Positions 22,491-31,389 of a DNA stretch of 42,467 bases are shown here, in pieces. Where the stretch lies: NCBI GenBank assembly GCA_902762855.1, contig CACWPR010000019.1:1-42467 (forward strand), given 5' to 3'. This stretch comes from Ruminococcus flavefaciens (GTDB taxonomy: Bacteria > Bacillota > Clostridia > Oscillospirales > Ruminococcaceae). The first letter of the stretch is position 1; the number at the start of each line of letters is the position of its first letter. The translations under genes were made by a program, and so were the position numbers. The notes beneath the pieces were generated by a model that was given only the letters and a program-made list of their open reading frames with translations, searched no databases and was not told where the DNA came from.

Positions 22491-23609
22491 TCATTCTGCC
22501 AGGAACTTCATGAAGTTCACCTTGTTTTCAAGTGCAGTGGTAGTAGGACGTCCAAGGTCATCTCTTGCGCCTATGGAGCACTTGACCTCGATGAGGGAGA
22601 GCTGATGCCTTGATTTAGCCGCTTCCAGCTCCCTGTCGAGAGCTTCAAAGCTGTCCACACTGACCGCATTGGGATAGCCGCAGGCCTTTGCTATAGCGAC
22701 CAGGTCTATGCCGGCGGCGACTGTGGGCATACCTCCGACAGTCTCGTGAGCGCCGTTGTTTATGACAACGTGGATAAGATTCTCCGGAGCATTTGCTCCC
22801 ACAACGGCCATTGCACCCATGTGCATGAGGACGGCTCCGTCGCCGTCGATGCACCACACTCTCTTGTCAGGCTTGTTTATTGCGACTCCGAGAGCGATAG
22901 AGGAGCTGTGTCCCATGGAGCCAACTGTGAGAAAGTCGTACTTGTGGCTCTGCTCTCTGGCGGTACGGGTCTCGAAGAGCTCACGGCTGGCCTTTCCGGT
23001 AGTGGAGACTATGGGGTCCACACCGGCGGCATCAGCTATATGCTGGATTATCTCCTCACGGAGCATTGTGTTATCGTTTTTGTACTCGACAGGCTCATCG
23101 TATTTAAGAGCGCCCTTGCGGACGATGAACGCTGCCTGCTTTCCCTGAGCGAGGACTTTCCGGAAGTTCTCCATAGCGGCGGAGACTTCCTCGTCGGTGG
23201 TATCCTTGCCGATGATGAAGGTGCGGACGTCCATATCCTCCATGAGCTTTACTGTGACTTCGCCCTGATAGATGTGCTGGGGCTCGTCGTGGATGCCGGG
23301 CTCGCCCCTCCAGCCGATAACGAATATCATGGGGATAGCGTAGACCTTATCGTTGAGCAGTGAGGCCAGGGGGTTGATGATATTTCCCTCTCCGGAATTC
23401 TGCATATATACTACAGGTACCCTGCCTGTTGCAAGGTGATAGCCGGCGGCAATAGCGGTGCAGTTGCCCTCGTTGGCGGCGATGATATGATGCTTCTTGT
23501 CGATGCCGTATGTGTTCATCAGGCAGTTGCAGAGCGCCTTGAGCTGTGAATCGGGGACTCCTGTGTAGAAGTCTGCACCGATGATTTCCATTAAAGTCTC
23601 AGCCTTCAT
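22491..23609 (-). CDS. aepY: phosphonopyruvate decarboxylase
   Basis: The 372-aa thiamine diphosphate enzyme converts phosphonopyruvate to phosphonoacetaldehyde and CO2, the irreversible step that pulls phosphonate biosynthesis forward. The family N-terminus (FYTGVPDSQLKALCNCLMN) and the ThDP-activating glutamate in ANEGNCTAIAAGYHLA are present. The ThDP/Mg motif GDGAVLMHMGA...VVINN is complete, as is the STTGKASRELFE middle segment. GGAGG precedes the ATG. It overlaps the upstream cytidylyltransferase gene by 11 bp, so the two are translated together. It is the last biosynthetic gene of the four-gene phosphonate operon. The length is normal. Confidence 0.95.
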   Translation of the reverse strand: MKAETLMEIIGADFYTGVPDSQLKALCNCLMNTYGIDKKHHIIAANEGNCTAIAAGYHLATGRVPVVYMQNSGEGNIINPLASLLNDKVYAIPMIFVIGWRGEPGIHDEPQHIYQGEVTVKLMEDMDVRTFIIGKDTTDEEVSAAMENFRKVLAQGKQAAFIVRKGALKYDEPVEYKNDNTMLREEIIQHIADAAGVDPIVSTTGKASRELFETRTAREQSHKYDFLTVGSMGHSSSIALGVAINKPDKRVWCIDGDGAVLMHMGAMAVVGANAPENLIHVVINNGAHETVGGMPTVAAGIDLVAIAKACGYPNAVSVDSFEALDRELEAAKSRHQLSLIEVKCSIGARDDLGRPTTTALENKVNFMKFLAE

Positions 23610-24309
23610 TTTTTCCTCCGAATAATTTATTTACTTCTTCAAGCTCCTGGGGAGTGTCTATCTCCACTATGCTGTCATGTGCAACAGGGTGGACTCTCAG
23701 GCGGAGCTTATGGAGATTCCGGTCAACAACATCGTCCCAGAAGAGTTCCTCATAGCCTTCAGAGCCGTATGTCTCCTCGATAGCATCAGCGAGAATGGCA
23801 GCGTCAGCGGCCTTGAAGAAGGCAACTCCTGTCATGTTGTAGCGGTCGTCACCGACTTTGCCCACACGGGTTATATAGCCTTCATCGTCCAGGTCGAATA
23901 CCCAGTCATCGGAGTGCCCTTCCACCATTTTTCCGTAGTAGCAGGAATGGTCGGGAGCCCCGCAGAACAGTTCTTCATCGGCAGCATATAGGTCAGCCTC
24001 GCAGATGAAACAGTCGCCCTGTCTGAGGACTTCTCGTGCAAAGTATACGGAGGAGATGTTGTTGACGGTCTCATAGACGTCGTTCTTTATTATCTTCACA
24101 TTGGGGTATTTTTCTGTGAGGTAGCTGAACTGCTCTCCCAGGTAGCCCACAACGATGTATATATTGTCCACACCACGCTTTTCAAGGCCTTCAATGACGG
24201 TCTCGGCCATAGGCCTGCCCATTACCTTGATAAGCGGCTTGGGGGTGGTCTCTGTGAGAGGGCGCATACGTGTGCCCATTCCGGAGGCCATTATTATTGC
24301 ATTTTCCAT
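23599..24309 (-). CDS. pntC: PntC/LicC-like nucleotidyltransferase, probably CTP:2-AEP cytidylyltransferase
   Basis: The 236-aa cytoplasmic nucleotidyltransferase has the GxGTRMRPLTxxxPKPL signature at residues 9-25 and the acidic EADLY and VEIDTPQEL segments that bind metal and nucleotide. The family includes LicC, which makes CDP-choline, and PntC, which activates 2-aminoethylphosphonate as CMP-AEP. Its place between the AEP transaminase (4 bp gap) and phosphonopyruvate decarboxylase (11 bp overlap) makes AEP the likely substrate. CMP-AEP would then be donated to a glycan or lipid by a LicD-like transferase, which I do not see in the window. A choline-phosphate role is the main alternative. 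Confidence 0.82.
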   Translation of the reverse strand: MENAIIMASGMGTRMRPLTETTPKPLIKVMGRPMAETVIEGLEKRGVDNIYIVVGYLGEQFSYLTEKYPNVKIIKNDVYETVNNISSVYFAREVLRQGDCFICEADLYAADEELFCGAPDHSCYYGKMVEGHSDDWVFDLDDEGYITRVGKVGDDRYNMTGVAFFKAADAAILADAIEETYGSEGYEELFWDDVVDRNLHKLRLRVHPVAHDSIVEIDTPQELEEVNKLFGGKNEG

Positions 24310-24313
24310 ATTA

Positions 24314-25444
24314 TCAGTCCTTATATTTTACTGGGACAGCCACACCGGTAACTTCAAGTGCCTCACGGAATACCTTGAAGAAATCCACGATGTCGGCCTC
24401 GTCTATAGCACCGAGAGCGCAGAGGCGGAAGGTGTTGGTGGTGGATATTTTTCCGGGATAAATTGTAAATCCACGGTCATAGCAGTAGTCATGGACCTTT
24501 TCAAAGCTCCAGTTCTCATCGTCCGGATAAATTGCTGAGGATACAAGACCTGCTCTCCACTCAGGCTTTATTACCTGGCGGAATCCCAGTTCGTCAAGCC
24601 CCTTGTTGATAGCGTTGAAAACTCTGGTATGTCTTGCCCATTTAGCCTCTTCGCCCTCTGCCCAGTACTCCTTGAGAGCCTGTATTGTAGAGTAGATAGT
24701 CTGTACAGGAGGAGTGAAGTGCATCTCTCCGGTCTTTTCAAAGAAGTCATACTGGAGGAAGAGATTGCAGTAATATGAGCGCTTGGGGTAGGAGGCGGAC
24801 TTCTTTATTATCTCAGTATTTCCGATAATGAAGGAGAGACCTGTGAATGCCATGAGACCCTTCTGAGCGGATGCCATGCAGAAGTCGATATTGTCCTTCT
24901 CGATGTCTATAGGACGCATAGCAAGGGTAGAGGTGGTGTCAACAGTGAAAACAGCTCCGTACTTGTGAGCAAGAGCGCCTATCTCACGGATGGGGTTGAG
25001 TATGCCTGTTCCGGTCTCATTGTGGGTAGTGTGTACCAGAGCGATGTCGGGGTTTTCCTTGAGAGTTTTCTCAACAACAGCAAGGTCCGGGAGCTGGTCA
25101 ACGGGGAATTTCAGGTCGATGTGGGGAAGTCCGTAGTACTGGCATATCTCCACAGCTCTTGTGCTGTAGGCACCGTTGTTGATGACCAGCACCTTTCCGC
25201 CCTCAGGGACGAGGGAGTTGATGCAGACGTCGATATTTATGGTGCCTGAGCCGCAGAAGAGGACCGAGGTATACTTGCTGAGGTCGCCGTGGACTATCTT
25301 TACCAGGTCCTCACGGAGACCCTTCATAAGACTGCCGAAATCCTTTTCACGGGGGCATATATCCGGTACTACCTGAGCCATTTTGACGGTGTCAGTAGTA
25401 GTTGAGGGGCCGGGATTTAAAAGAATATTTCTTTTGATTTCCAT
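24314..25444 (-). CDS. phnW: 2-aminoethylphosphonate aminotransferase
   Basis: The 376-aa fold-type I PLP enzyme interconverts phosphonoacetaldehyde and 2-aminoethylphosphonate. The N-terminus ILLNPGPSTTTDTVKMA is characteristic of the family, and the PLP lysine lies in MASAQKGLMAF. I place the start at the ATG at 25444 (MEIKRN) because AAGGAAGT lies 7-8 nt upstream; an in-frame start at 25492 lacks a ribosome site and falls in the intergenic repeat. In this biosynthetic cluster it should run in the amino-donating direction (the form called AepZ in some phosphonate clusters), not in catabolism. It is followed by pntC after 4 bp. Confidence 0.94.
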   Translation of the reverse strand: MEIKRNILLNPGPSTTTDTVKMAQVVPDICPREKDFGSLMKGLREDLVKIVHGDLSKYTSVLFCGSGTINIDVCINSLVPEGGKVLVINNGAYSTRAVEICQYYGLPHIDLKFPVDQLPDLAVVEKTLKENPDIALVHTTHNETGTGILNPIREIGALAHKYGAVFTVDTTSTLAMRPIDIEKDNIDFCMASAQKGLMAFTGLSFIIGNTEIIKKSASYPKRSYYCNLFLQYDFFEKTGEMHFTPPVQTIYSTIQALKEYWAEGEEAKWARHTRVFNAINKGLDELGFRQVIKPEWRAGLVSSAIYPDDENWSFEKVHDYCYDRGFTIYPGKISTTNTFRLCALGAIDEADIVDFFKVFREALEVTGVAVPVKYKD

Positions 25445-25508
25445 TATAGTTACTTCCTTTATATTGATATGGGGAGTGTTTTTGCCGGTCAAGCCGGGGC
25501 TGACAAAT

Positions 25509-25641
25509 TGGCGGCATCCGTCCGGAAGGCGCTTCGCTGTCCGGACTGCTTCTCAGGAGGGGCGCTGCCCCTCCTCGTACACCTTCCTGCCAGAGGAATA
25601 ACATCCCTCTGGACTCCCACTATTTGCCGCCTTCGGCGCTT
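25509..25641. repeat. structured intergenic repeat within the phosphonate operon
   Basis: GGCGGC (25510-25515) and GCCGCC (25626-25631) enclose three stems: a GTCCGGA-containing arm pair, a near-perfect palindrome AGGAGGGGC/GCCCCTCCT at 25555-25575, and CCAGAGG/CCTCTGG. The text with GTCCAGAGGG and GGGGCAGCGCCCC resembles intergenic repeats I associate with Ruminococcaceae genomes. It lies between the PEP mutase and transaminase genes and could be an inserted repetitive element or a processing/attenuation site. Confidence 0.6.
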
Positions 25642-25643
25642 TT

Positions 25644-26939
25644 TTATAATTCATCGATAAGAGTGATTATCTCCTTGATAGGCATGAGCCTGTCATCAAC
25701 TTCCTTGGCTCTGTGATAACGGAGTATATCCCTTGCGGTCTGTTCCATTGCCGGGAATGCACTTCTTGTGAGCTGATTTGCATATATTACGATATTTACC
25801 CCGTGCTCAGCAAGCTCGCCCTCTGTTATCTGGTTGAATGATGTTGGAACGACTACGATAGGAGTCCTGCTGTTCTTCTCACGGAATTTGTCGCAGAATT
25901 CCAGTATCTCTGCCGGGTCCTTCTTTCGGCTGTGTATCATTATGCCGTCTGCACCTGCCTCGACATAGGCAAATGCACGCTCCAGAGCGTCGTCCATGCC
26001 CTGTTCAAGGATAAGGCTCTCGATACGGGCGATTATCATGAAGCTGTCAGTGAGCTGTATCTTCTTTCCGGCCTTTATCTTCTCGCAGAAATGCTCTATT
26101 GAGTCCTGAGTCTGCTGGACCTCAGTGCCGAAGAGGGAATTCTTCTTCAGTCCGGTCTTGTCCTCGATGATTATTGCCGATACTCCCATTCGCTCCAGTG
26201 TGCGGACGGTGTACACAAAGTGCTCTATGAGTCCGCCTGTATCGCCGTCGAAGATTATAGGCTTTGTGGTGACCTCCATTACATCGTCGATGGTGCGGTA
26301 GCGTGAGGTCATATCCACCAGCTCTATATCAGGCTTGCCCTTTGCAGTGGAGTCGCAGAGTGAGCTTATCCACATTGCATCGAACTGGTCGAGCTGGCCG
26401 TCGTGGTCAACAATGGTCTTTTCAGCGATAAGACCGGTAAGTCCGCTGTGTACCTCCAGTGTCTTGACTATAGGACAGAGCTCTATGAGCTGGCGCAGAC
26501 GCTTTCTGCGGTATTCCGGCATGGACAGCTTTTCCTTGATGCGCTGGTCTATGCGCTTTACGTTCTCGTTGTAAGTGTAGGGGACGTCGATGACCTCTCC
26601 GCCGTACTCAGAAAGGAGCTTTTCAGCGTTGTCACGGATAGCCTTCATGGGGCCTTCCTTCCAGTTGTCGCCGTGGATGATGTAGTCCGGGCGGAGCTCA
26701 GCCACGATATTGTCGTACATGATATCGTCCTGGACTATCACCTGGTCAACGATGCCCAGGTCCCTGACAATATTTATCCTCTCCTCGAATGTTACCGTAG
26801 GGAAACGGTTGAAACGTATCATAGCAGCATCGCTGAGTATGCCCACAACGACTCTGCCGTACTTTTTAGCCTCATTAAGAATGTTTATGTGACCTTCGTG
26901 GATAACGTCGGTGCAGAAACAAGTGTAAACAGTTTTCAT
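25644..26939 (-). CDS. aepX: phosphoenolpyruvate mutase with N-terminal cytidylyltransferase-like domain
   Basis: The 431-aa enzyme rearranges phosphoenolpyruvate to phosphonopyruvate, forming the C-P bond and committing carbon to phosphonates. Residues 1-140 are a nucleotidyltransferase-like domain with the HxGH motif (HEGH at 14-17). Residues about 155-430 are the isocitrate-lyase-superfamily mutase with the diagnostic EDKTGLKKNS motif (259-268) and metal-binding DGDTGG. The start is the ATG at 26939, preceded by GGAGG; an in-frame ATG four codons upstream overlaps that site. It is the first gene of the operon, with a strong promoter at 26973-27001. The fused domain's activity on AEP is plausible but redundant with pntC. 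Confidence 0.95.
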   Translation of the reverse strand: MKTVYTCFCTDVIHEGHINILNEAKKYGRVVVGILSDAAMIRFNRFPTVTFEERINIVRDLGIVDQVIVQDDIMYDNIVAELRPDYIIHGDNWKEGPMKAIRDNAEKLLSEYGGEVIDVPYTYNENVKRIDQRIKEKLSMPEYRRKRLRQLIELCPIVKTLEVHSGLTGLIAEKTIVDHDGQLDQFDAMWISSLCDSTAKGKPDIELVDMTSRYRTIDDVMEVTTKPIIFDGDTGGLIEHFVYTVRTLERMGVSAIIIEDKTGLKKNSLFGTEVQQTQDSIEHFCEKIKAGKKIQLTDSFMIIARIESLILEQGMDDALERAFAYVEAGADGIMIHSRKKDPAEILEFCDKFREKNSRTPIVVVPTSFNQITEGELAEHGVNIVIYANQLTRSAFPAMEQTARDILRYHRAKEVDDRLMPIKEIITLIDEL

Positions 26940-26972
26940 TCTATCCTCCATATCATTTAGATGTATAAAAAT

Positions 26973-27001
26973 ATTTTAATCTATATTGCAGTATTTGTCA
27001 A
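26973..27001 (-). promoter_or_regulatory. promoter of the phosphonate operon
   Basis: Minus strand TTGACA (27001 to 26996), 17-bp spacer, TAAAAT (26978 to 26973), about 35 bp before the aepX start. Confidence 0.75.
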
Positions 27002-27081
27002 GACCCTCGTTTTTAATTCACGATGCATGATGTCATATTCAGTCTGTCCGTGGGAGTATTATTCTATGAAAGGCAGGCGGT

Positions 27082-29121
27082 ATGATGAAGAACGAACACA
27101 GGATAGTCCTTGCAGGCAACCCGAATGTAGGAAAGTCCACACTTTTCAATGCTCTCACCGGAATGAAGCAGCATACCGGCAACTGGGCAGGCAAGACAGT
27201 TGAAGGGGCGGAGGGACGCTTCGAGTACGGCGGAAAGTCATTTGTGGTGACCGATGTTCCCGGCACATACTCCCTTCGCAGAGGCTCTGCTGAGGAGAAA
27301 GTTGCATCTGACATAATTTCCTTCGGCGGTGCAGAGGCAGTCGTAGTCGTCTGTGACGGCACCTGCCTTGAACGCTGTCTCAGCCTTGCCATACAGACCG
27401 CCGCCTGTGCTCCCCGGACGCTGGTCTGTGTGAACCTCCTTGACGAGGCCGCAGAAAAGGGGATAGTCCCGGACCTTGAAGCACTGGAGATGCTGCTGGG
27501 AGTCCCGGTGACAGGGATGTCTGCACGAAAGGGCAGGGGCATTGATGAGATGTGCAGAAGGCTCTGCGAGCTTATAGACGCTCCGCCGCCGGAGGATGTG
27601 CCTCTGACGGCGCTTTCTCCGGAGCTTGAATCCGCAGCGGCGGAAGTGGCCGTGGAGCTGCCGGTATGCAGCGGATATTCCCCCCGTGACCTTGCTCTCA
27701 GAGCATTGCAGGGGGACAGGGACTACCTCCTCAGGGCAGGAGCTGATATTTCCGATGAGAAATGGGACTCACTCACTGAGCTTGCTGCCGGACTTGGCTT
27801 TGACCCTGAAAAGGTCCGGGAGGAGGTCATTGCAGCCGACGTGGAGCGCAGCCGGATGATAGCAGAAAGGACTGTCCGGCACACAGAAAGTCCCCGGAGC
27901 CGCAGGGACCGCAGACTTGACAGCATACTTCTCAGCCGGCGTTACGGCATTCCGGTGATGCTGCTCCTTCTGGGGACCGTACTGTGGATAACTATTTCCG
28001 GTGCAAACCGTCCCTCTGAGCTGCTGGGGGAGCTGCTCTTCGGACTGGGCAGCAGGATGTCCACGGCAATGCTCTCCGCAGGTGCACCACAGTGGCTGGA
28101 GGGTGTGCTGATACAGGGAGTCTACCGGGTACTGGCCTGGGTGGTATCGGTGATGCTGCCGCCTATGGCCATATTCTTTCCGCTGTTCACACTGCTGGAG
28201 GACCTTGGATACCTGCCGAGGATAGCCTTCAATCTGGACCGCTGCTTCCGCTGTTCGGGAGCCTGCGGAAAGCAGGCTGTGACCATGGCTATGGGCTTCG
28301 GCTGCAATGCCTGCGGAGTTACGGGATGCAGGATAATCGACTCCCCAAGGGAGCGGCTCATTGCTGTGCTGACTAACAGCTTTGTGCCCTGCAACGGACG
28401 TTTCCCGACTATCATCGCAGTCATCACCATGTTCCTCACGGTGTCCTCAGGGGCGGTGTCCTCGGCGGTCTCGGCGGTGATGCTGCTGGGAGTCCTCCTT
28501 CTCGGAGCCGGAGGTTCACTTCTGGCCTCAAAGCTGCTTTCAGTGACAGTGCTCAGGGGAGTGCCCTCCTCCTTTACCCTTGAACTTCCGCCCTACCGCC
28601 GCCCTCAGGTAGGGAAGGTCATAGTCCGGTCTGTTTTTGACAGGACTGTTTTTGTCCTTGGGAGAGCCTGCACAGCCGCAGCTCCCTGCGGACTTCTTCT
28701 CTGGGTGCTGGCAAACGTCCGAACAGGCGGAGAGACGCTGCTCTCCCAGGCGGCGGACTTCCTTGACCCTATGGGGCAGCTCATGGGACTTGACGGAGCC
28801 ATACTTCTTGGCTTCATACTGGGGATACCTGCCAACGAGATAGTCCTGCCGGTGATACTTATGACCTACCTTTCTCAGGGAACTCTTTCGGAGGCCGGCG
28901 GAAGTCAGCTCCGGGAGATACTTCTTGCAAACGGCTGGGACACAAGGACTGCGGTGTGTATGCTGATATTCACGCTCTTCCACTTCCCCTGTGCGACTAC
29001 CTGCCTGACCATAAAAAAAGAAACGGGCAGTCTCAGGTGGACTGCCCTTGGGTTCATTCTTCCGGCAGCAGCAGGAGTACTGCTGTGCATGGCTGTGAAC
29101 GGGTTATTTGAGCTCTTCTGA
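27082..29121 (+). CDS. feoB: ferrous iron transporter FeoB
   Basis: The 679-aa inner-membrane protein imports Fe2+ under anaerobic conditions. Residues 1-170 are the cytosolic G domain with G1 GNPNVGKST, G3 DVPG (VTDVPGTYSL) and G4 NLLDE. A helical spacer follows (about 170-280). The membrane part begins near residue 290 (GIPVMLLLLGTVLWITISG), with the Gate-like ACGKQAVTMAMGFGCNACGV segment containing conserved cysteines and a second gate near PANEIVLPVILM. It is slightly short for the family but complete. It may start at the ATG at 27082 or at the next codon. No feoA is adjacent, which is unusual. Its 3' end overlaps the end of the convergent ABC permease gene by 18 bp. Confidence 0.96.
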   Translation: MMKNEHRIVLAGNPNVGKSTLFNALTGMKQHTGNWAGKTVEGAEGRFEYGGKSFVVTDVPGTYSLRRGSAEEKVASDIISFGGAEAVVVVCDGTCLERCLSLAIQTAACAPRTLVCVNLLDEAAEKGIVPDLEALEMLLGVPVTGMSARKGRGIDEMCRRLCELIDAPPPEDVPLTALSPELESAAAEVAVELPVCSGYSPRDLALRALQGDRDYLLRAGADISDEKWDSLTELAAGLGFDPEKVREEVIAADVERSRMIAERTVRHTESPRSRRDRRLDSILLSRRYGIPVMLLLLGTVLWITISGANRPSELLGELLFGLGSRMSTAMLSAGAPQWLEGVLIQGVYRVLAWVVSVMLPPMAIFFPLFTLLEDLGYLPRIAFNLDRCFRCSGACGKQAVTMAMGFGCNACGVTGCRIIDSPRERLIAVLTNSFVPCNGRFPTIIAVITMFLTVSSGAVSSAVSAVMLLGVLLLGAGGSLLASKLLSVTVLRGVPSSFTLELPPYRRPQVGKVIVRSVFDRTVFVLGRACTAAAPCGLLLWVLANVRTGGETLLSQAADFLDPMGQLMGLDGAILLGFILGIPANEIVLPVILMTYLSQGTLSEAGGSQLREILLANGWDTRTAVCMLIFTLFHFPCATTCLTIKKETGSLRWTALGFILPAAAGVLLCMAVNGLFELF

Positions 29122-30492
29122 GTTATTCCTCATCCTCAGCAGGAGCCCCTTCTTCTTTTTCTTGTACTTGTTCTTCTGACCGAAGTTAAGGGATATAGTC
29201 AGTATCTTGTCTGTCATGAATATCCTCAGAGCGAATATCATGCATACGATGAAGAACACTACCTGATAGATGAGTCCGAAGAAGAACAGTGCTGTGTGAC
29301 CGAACATCAGGTTGGGTATCGCTGTGAAGGTGTGGGTGAAGGGGATAGCGTATACCAGTATCTTCACAGGAGCGGGCAGCTCGTTTATGTCTGCCAGCAT
29401 TGATATCATGTATGGGACTATAGCCAGCATCATGATAGGCATGAGCATATTCTGTACGCTCTTGGGGTCGTCTACCAGTGCGCCCAGTATGAGGGATATT
29501 GACAGGCAGATGAGAATGGTAAAGAAGAGCTGGAGGCCTACCAGGATGTAGTCACCTGCGTTGAGTGCGATGCCGAGCTGAGACAGGGCCTCGTCAAGGG
29601 AAATGGAGCCGTTGACGATATTTCCGGCAGCCTCGGTTATCTCAGTGGTGGAGCCGGATACGAATACTGAGAATCCTACCATGAACACAGCCGCATTTAT
29701 CAGGGCGATGATAGCCGCAGCCAGCATCTTTGAGCCGATAATTGCCAGTCTGGACACAGGTGCGGAGAGGAGGGTCTCAAGGGTCTTGTCTATCTTCTCA
29801 TTGGCGATAGCGCTCATGAGCATCTGGGAAGTGAGCATGATGAGTACGAAAACGATAATGGGGAGTATCATGTTCTGAATGGTTATCTTGCCCAGGATAG
29901 CTTCGGAGCTCACCTCAGCGGACTTGTCGTCAACAACGGTATTGCTCCTTATGGAAACAGGGACCTCCATGAGGTCGTACTGCTCACTTGTTATGCCTGT
30001 ATCAGCGGCGATAGTGGATGCCACGCAGTTGCTTATCAGGCTGATAGCGCTGTTATTTCCGGCGGTGATGTTGGACATCGTAGCTGTGGAGGTCATGCGC
30101 TCGATGCTGATGAGCTCAGGACGCTCGTTCTTTTCGATAGCAGCAGTAAAGCCTTCAGGGATGATGACGAGATTTGTAATGTCATTGTCCTCAAGTATCT
30201 TTGCGTAGTCAGAACCGGTGGTCTCGAATGATTTGAGTGTGACCTTTGTGTTCTCGTCGGGGTCGTCGTTGACAGCAAGGAGAGCTTCCATTATGTCGTT
30301 GGTGAAGTCTGTCTTGTCACGGTCACAGATGTTGATAGTGACGTTCTTGGTAGCCTCTACAGCCTCGTTGATAGAGGACTTCATGACACCGCCAAGTACC
30401 ATGAATATTCCCATGGTGATAACAAGGCTGAGTATCATCTGGAGGTTTATGAGCTCACTGAGCTCCTTTTTGAGCAGGTTAATGAACTTCAT
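29104..30492 (-). CDS. ABC-2 type permease (NatB-like)
   Basis: The 462-aa membrane component resembles NatB-type ABC-2 exporters. A first helix (MILSLVITMGIFMVLGGVM) is followed by a large extracellular domain of about 170 aa. About six helices follow, including ILPIIVFVLIMLTSQMLMSA, LAAAIIALINAAVFMVGFSV, FFTILICLSISLILGALV and VVFFIVCMIFALRIFM. The basic C-terminus (KNKYKKKKKG) is cytoplasmic. It overlaps the ATPase gene by 14 bp, so the two form one exporter. NatAB of Bacillus exports sodium, but such pairs also export drugs or peptides, so the substrate is open. The 3' end overlaps feoB by 18 bp with no terminator visible between them. Confidence 0.88.
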   Translation of the reverse strand: MKFINLLKKELSELINLQMILSLVITMGIFMVLGGVMKSSINEAVEATKNVTINICDRDKTDFTNDIMEALLAVNDDPDENTKVTLKSFETTGSDYAKILEDNDITNLVIIPEGFTAAIEKNERPELISIERMTSTATMSNITAGNNSAISLISNCVASTIAADTGITSEQYDLMEVPVSIRSNTVVDDKSAEVSSEAILGKITIQNMILPIIVFVLIMLTSQMLMSAIANEKIDKTLETLLSAPVSRLAIIGSKMLAAAIIALINAAVFMVGFSVFVSGSTTEITEAAGNIVNGSISLDEALSQLGIALNAGDYILVGLQLFFTILICLSISLILGALVDDPKSVQNMLMPIMMLAIVPYMISMLADINELPAPVKILVYAIPFTHTFTAIPNLMFGHTALFFFGLIYQVVFFIVCMIFALRIFMTDKILTISLNFGQKNKYKKKKKGLLLRMRNNSEELK

Positions 30493-31219
30493 TCTCTAAC
30501 ACCACCCTTTCAAATACCTCTTCAAGGTTTGCCGCATTATATCTCTCTTTGAGCTCATCGGTCTTTCCGGTGACCATAAGGTGACCCTTTGCGATGATGC
30601 CCACACGGTCTGAGACGAACTCTATCTCCAGCATATTGTGGGATGAGAGCAGGAAGGACATACCCTCCTCAGCGGCAAGTTTTTTTATCATCTTTCTGAT
30701 TTCAATAGCGTTGAGTACGTCAAGGCCGCTGGTAGGCTCGTCGAGTATAGCCAGCTTAGGACCGGTCATAACGGCTCTTGCCAGCAGGAGCTTTCTTATC
30801 ATGCCACGGCTGTAGCTGCCTATCTTGTCATTGAGACGCTCGCCAAGGCCGCATATCTGCTTTGCCTTTTCGACGCTCTTGTTGACGGCGTCCAGGTCTG
30901 TGTGGAACAGTCCGGCCATGAATCTGAGGTACTTGATACCTGTCATGTTCTTGTAGGCACCGGCCTCGTCGGGGAGGTATGTGATACATTCCCTGACCTT
31001 TTCAGGCTCCTTTACAACACTGTGGCCTGCAATGACGGCATCTCCGGCTGTAGGTGTCAGCAGGGTGGATATCATGCGTATGGTGGTGGTCTTTCCGGCA
31101 CCGTTCGGTCCGATTAGAGCGAATATTTCGCCTTCACCGATCTCAAAGCTGACCTTGTCGGCCGCAAGTACCTTTGAGTACTGCTTTGAGAGCCCTTTCA
31201 CTTCGAGTACATTTCCCAT
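30479..31219 (-). CDS. ABC transporter ATPase (NatA-like)
   Basis: The 246-aa nucleotide-binding subunit powers the adjacent permease. The Walker A motif is GPNGAGKTTT near residue 37-46, the signature is YSRGM (with LARA), and the Walker B with D-loop is LAILDEPTSGLDVLN; the switch histidine is in SSHNM. The closest general group is NatA/CcmA-type exporters (subfamily with YLPDEAGAYKNMT after the Q-loop region). AAGGAGG precedes the ATG at good spacing. It has its own promoter (31269-31297), transcribed separately from the XRE/small membrane protein pair upstream. The substrate is inferred only from family resemblance. Confidence 0.93.
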   Translation of the reverse strand: MGNVLEVKGLSKQYSKVLAADKVSFEIGEGEIFALIGPNGAGKTTTIRMISTLLTPTAGDAVIAGHSVVKEPEKVRECITYLPDEAGAYKNMTGIKYLRFMAGLFHTDLDAVNKSVEKAKQICGLGERLNDKIGSYSRGMIRKLLLARAVMTGPKLAILDEPTSGLDVLNAIEIRKMIKKLAAEEGMSFLLSSHNMLEIEFVSDRVGIIAKGHLMVTGKTDELKERYNAANLEEVFERVVLENEVH

Positions 31220-31268
31220 GGGGTCCTCCTTAATAATCTTATATCATTCGGCGTGCTGCCGTTCTTTC

Positions 31269-31297
31269 ATGATACCACAGCACAGCATATTTGTCAA
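31269..31297 (-). promoter_or_regulatory. promoter of the NatAB-like operon
   Basis: Minus strand TTGACA (31297 to 31292), 17-bp spacer, TATCAT (31274 to 31269). Confidence 0.75.
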
Positions 31298-31389
31298 TGT
31301 CCGGGCGGCTGTTCGCATCATTATTCTTAGTACCGCTGCTGCCGTAAAGGGCAGGGCAGGTACCGCCGTGAAAAGCGGAGCCTTTGGCA

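Noticed and set aside
26961-27081. possible feoA upstream of feoB
   Set aside because: The short frame there has no SH3-like FeoA pattern and overlaps the phosphonate operon promoter.
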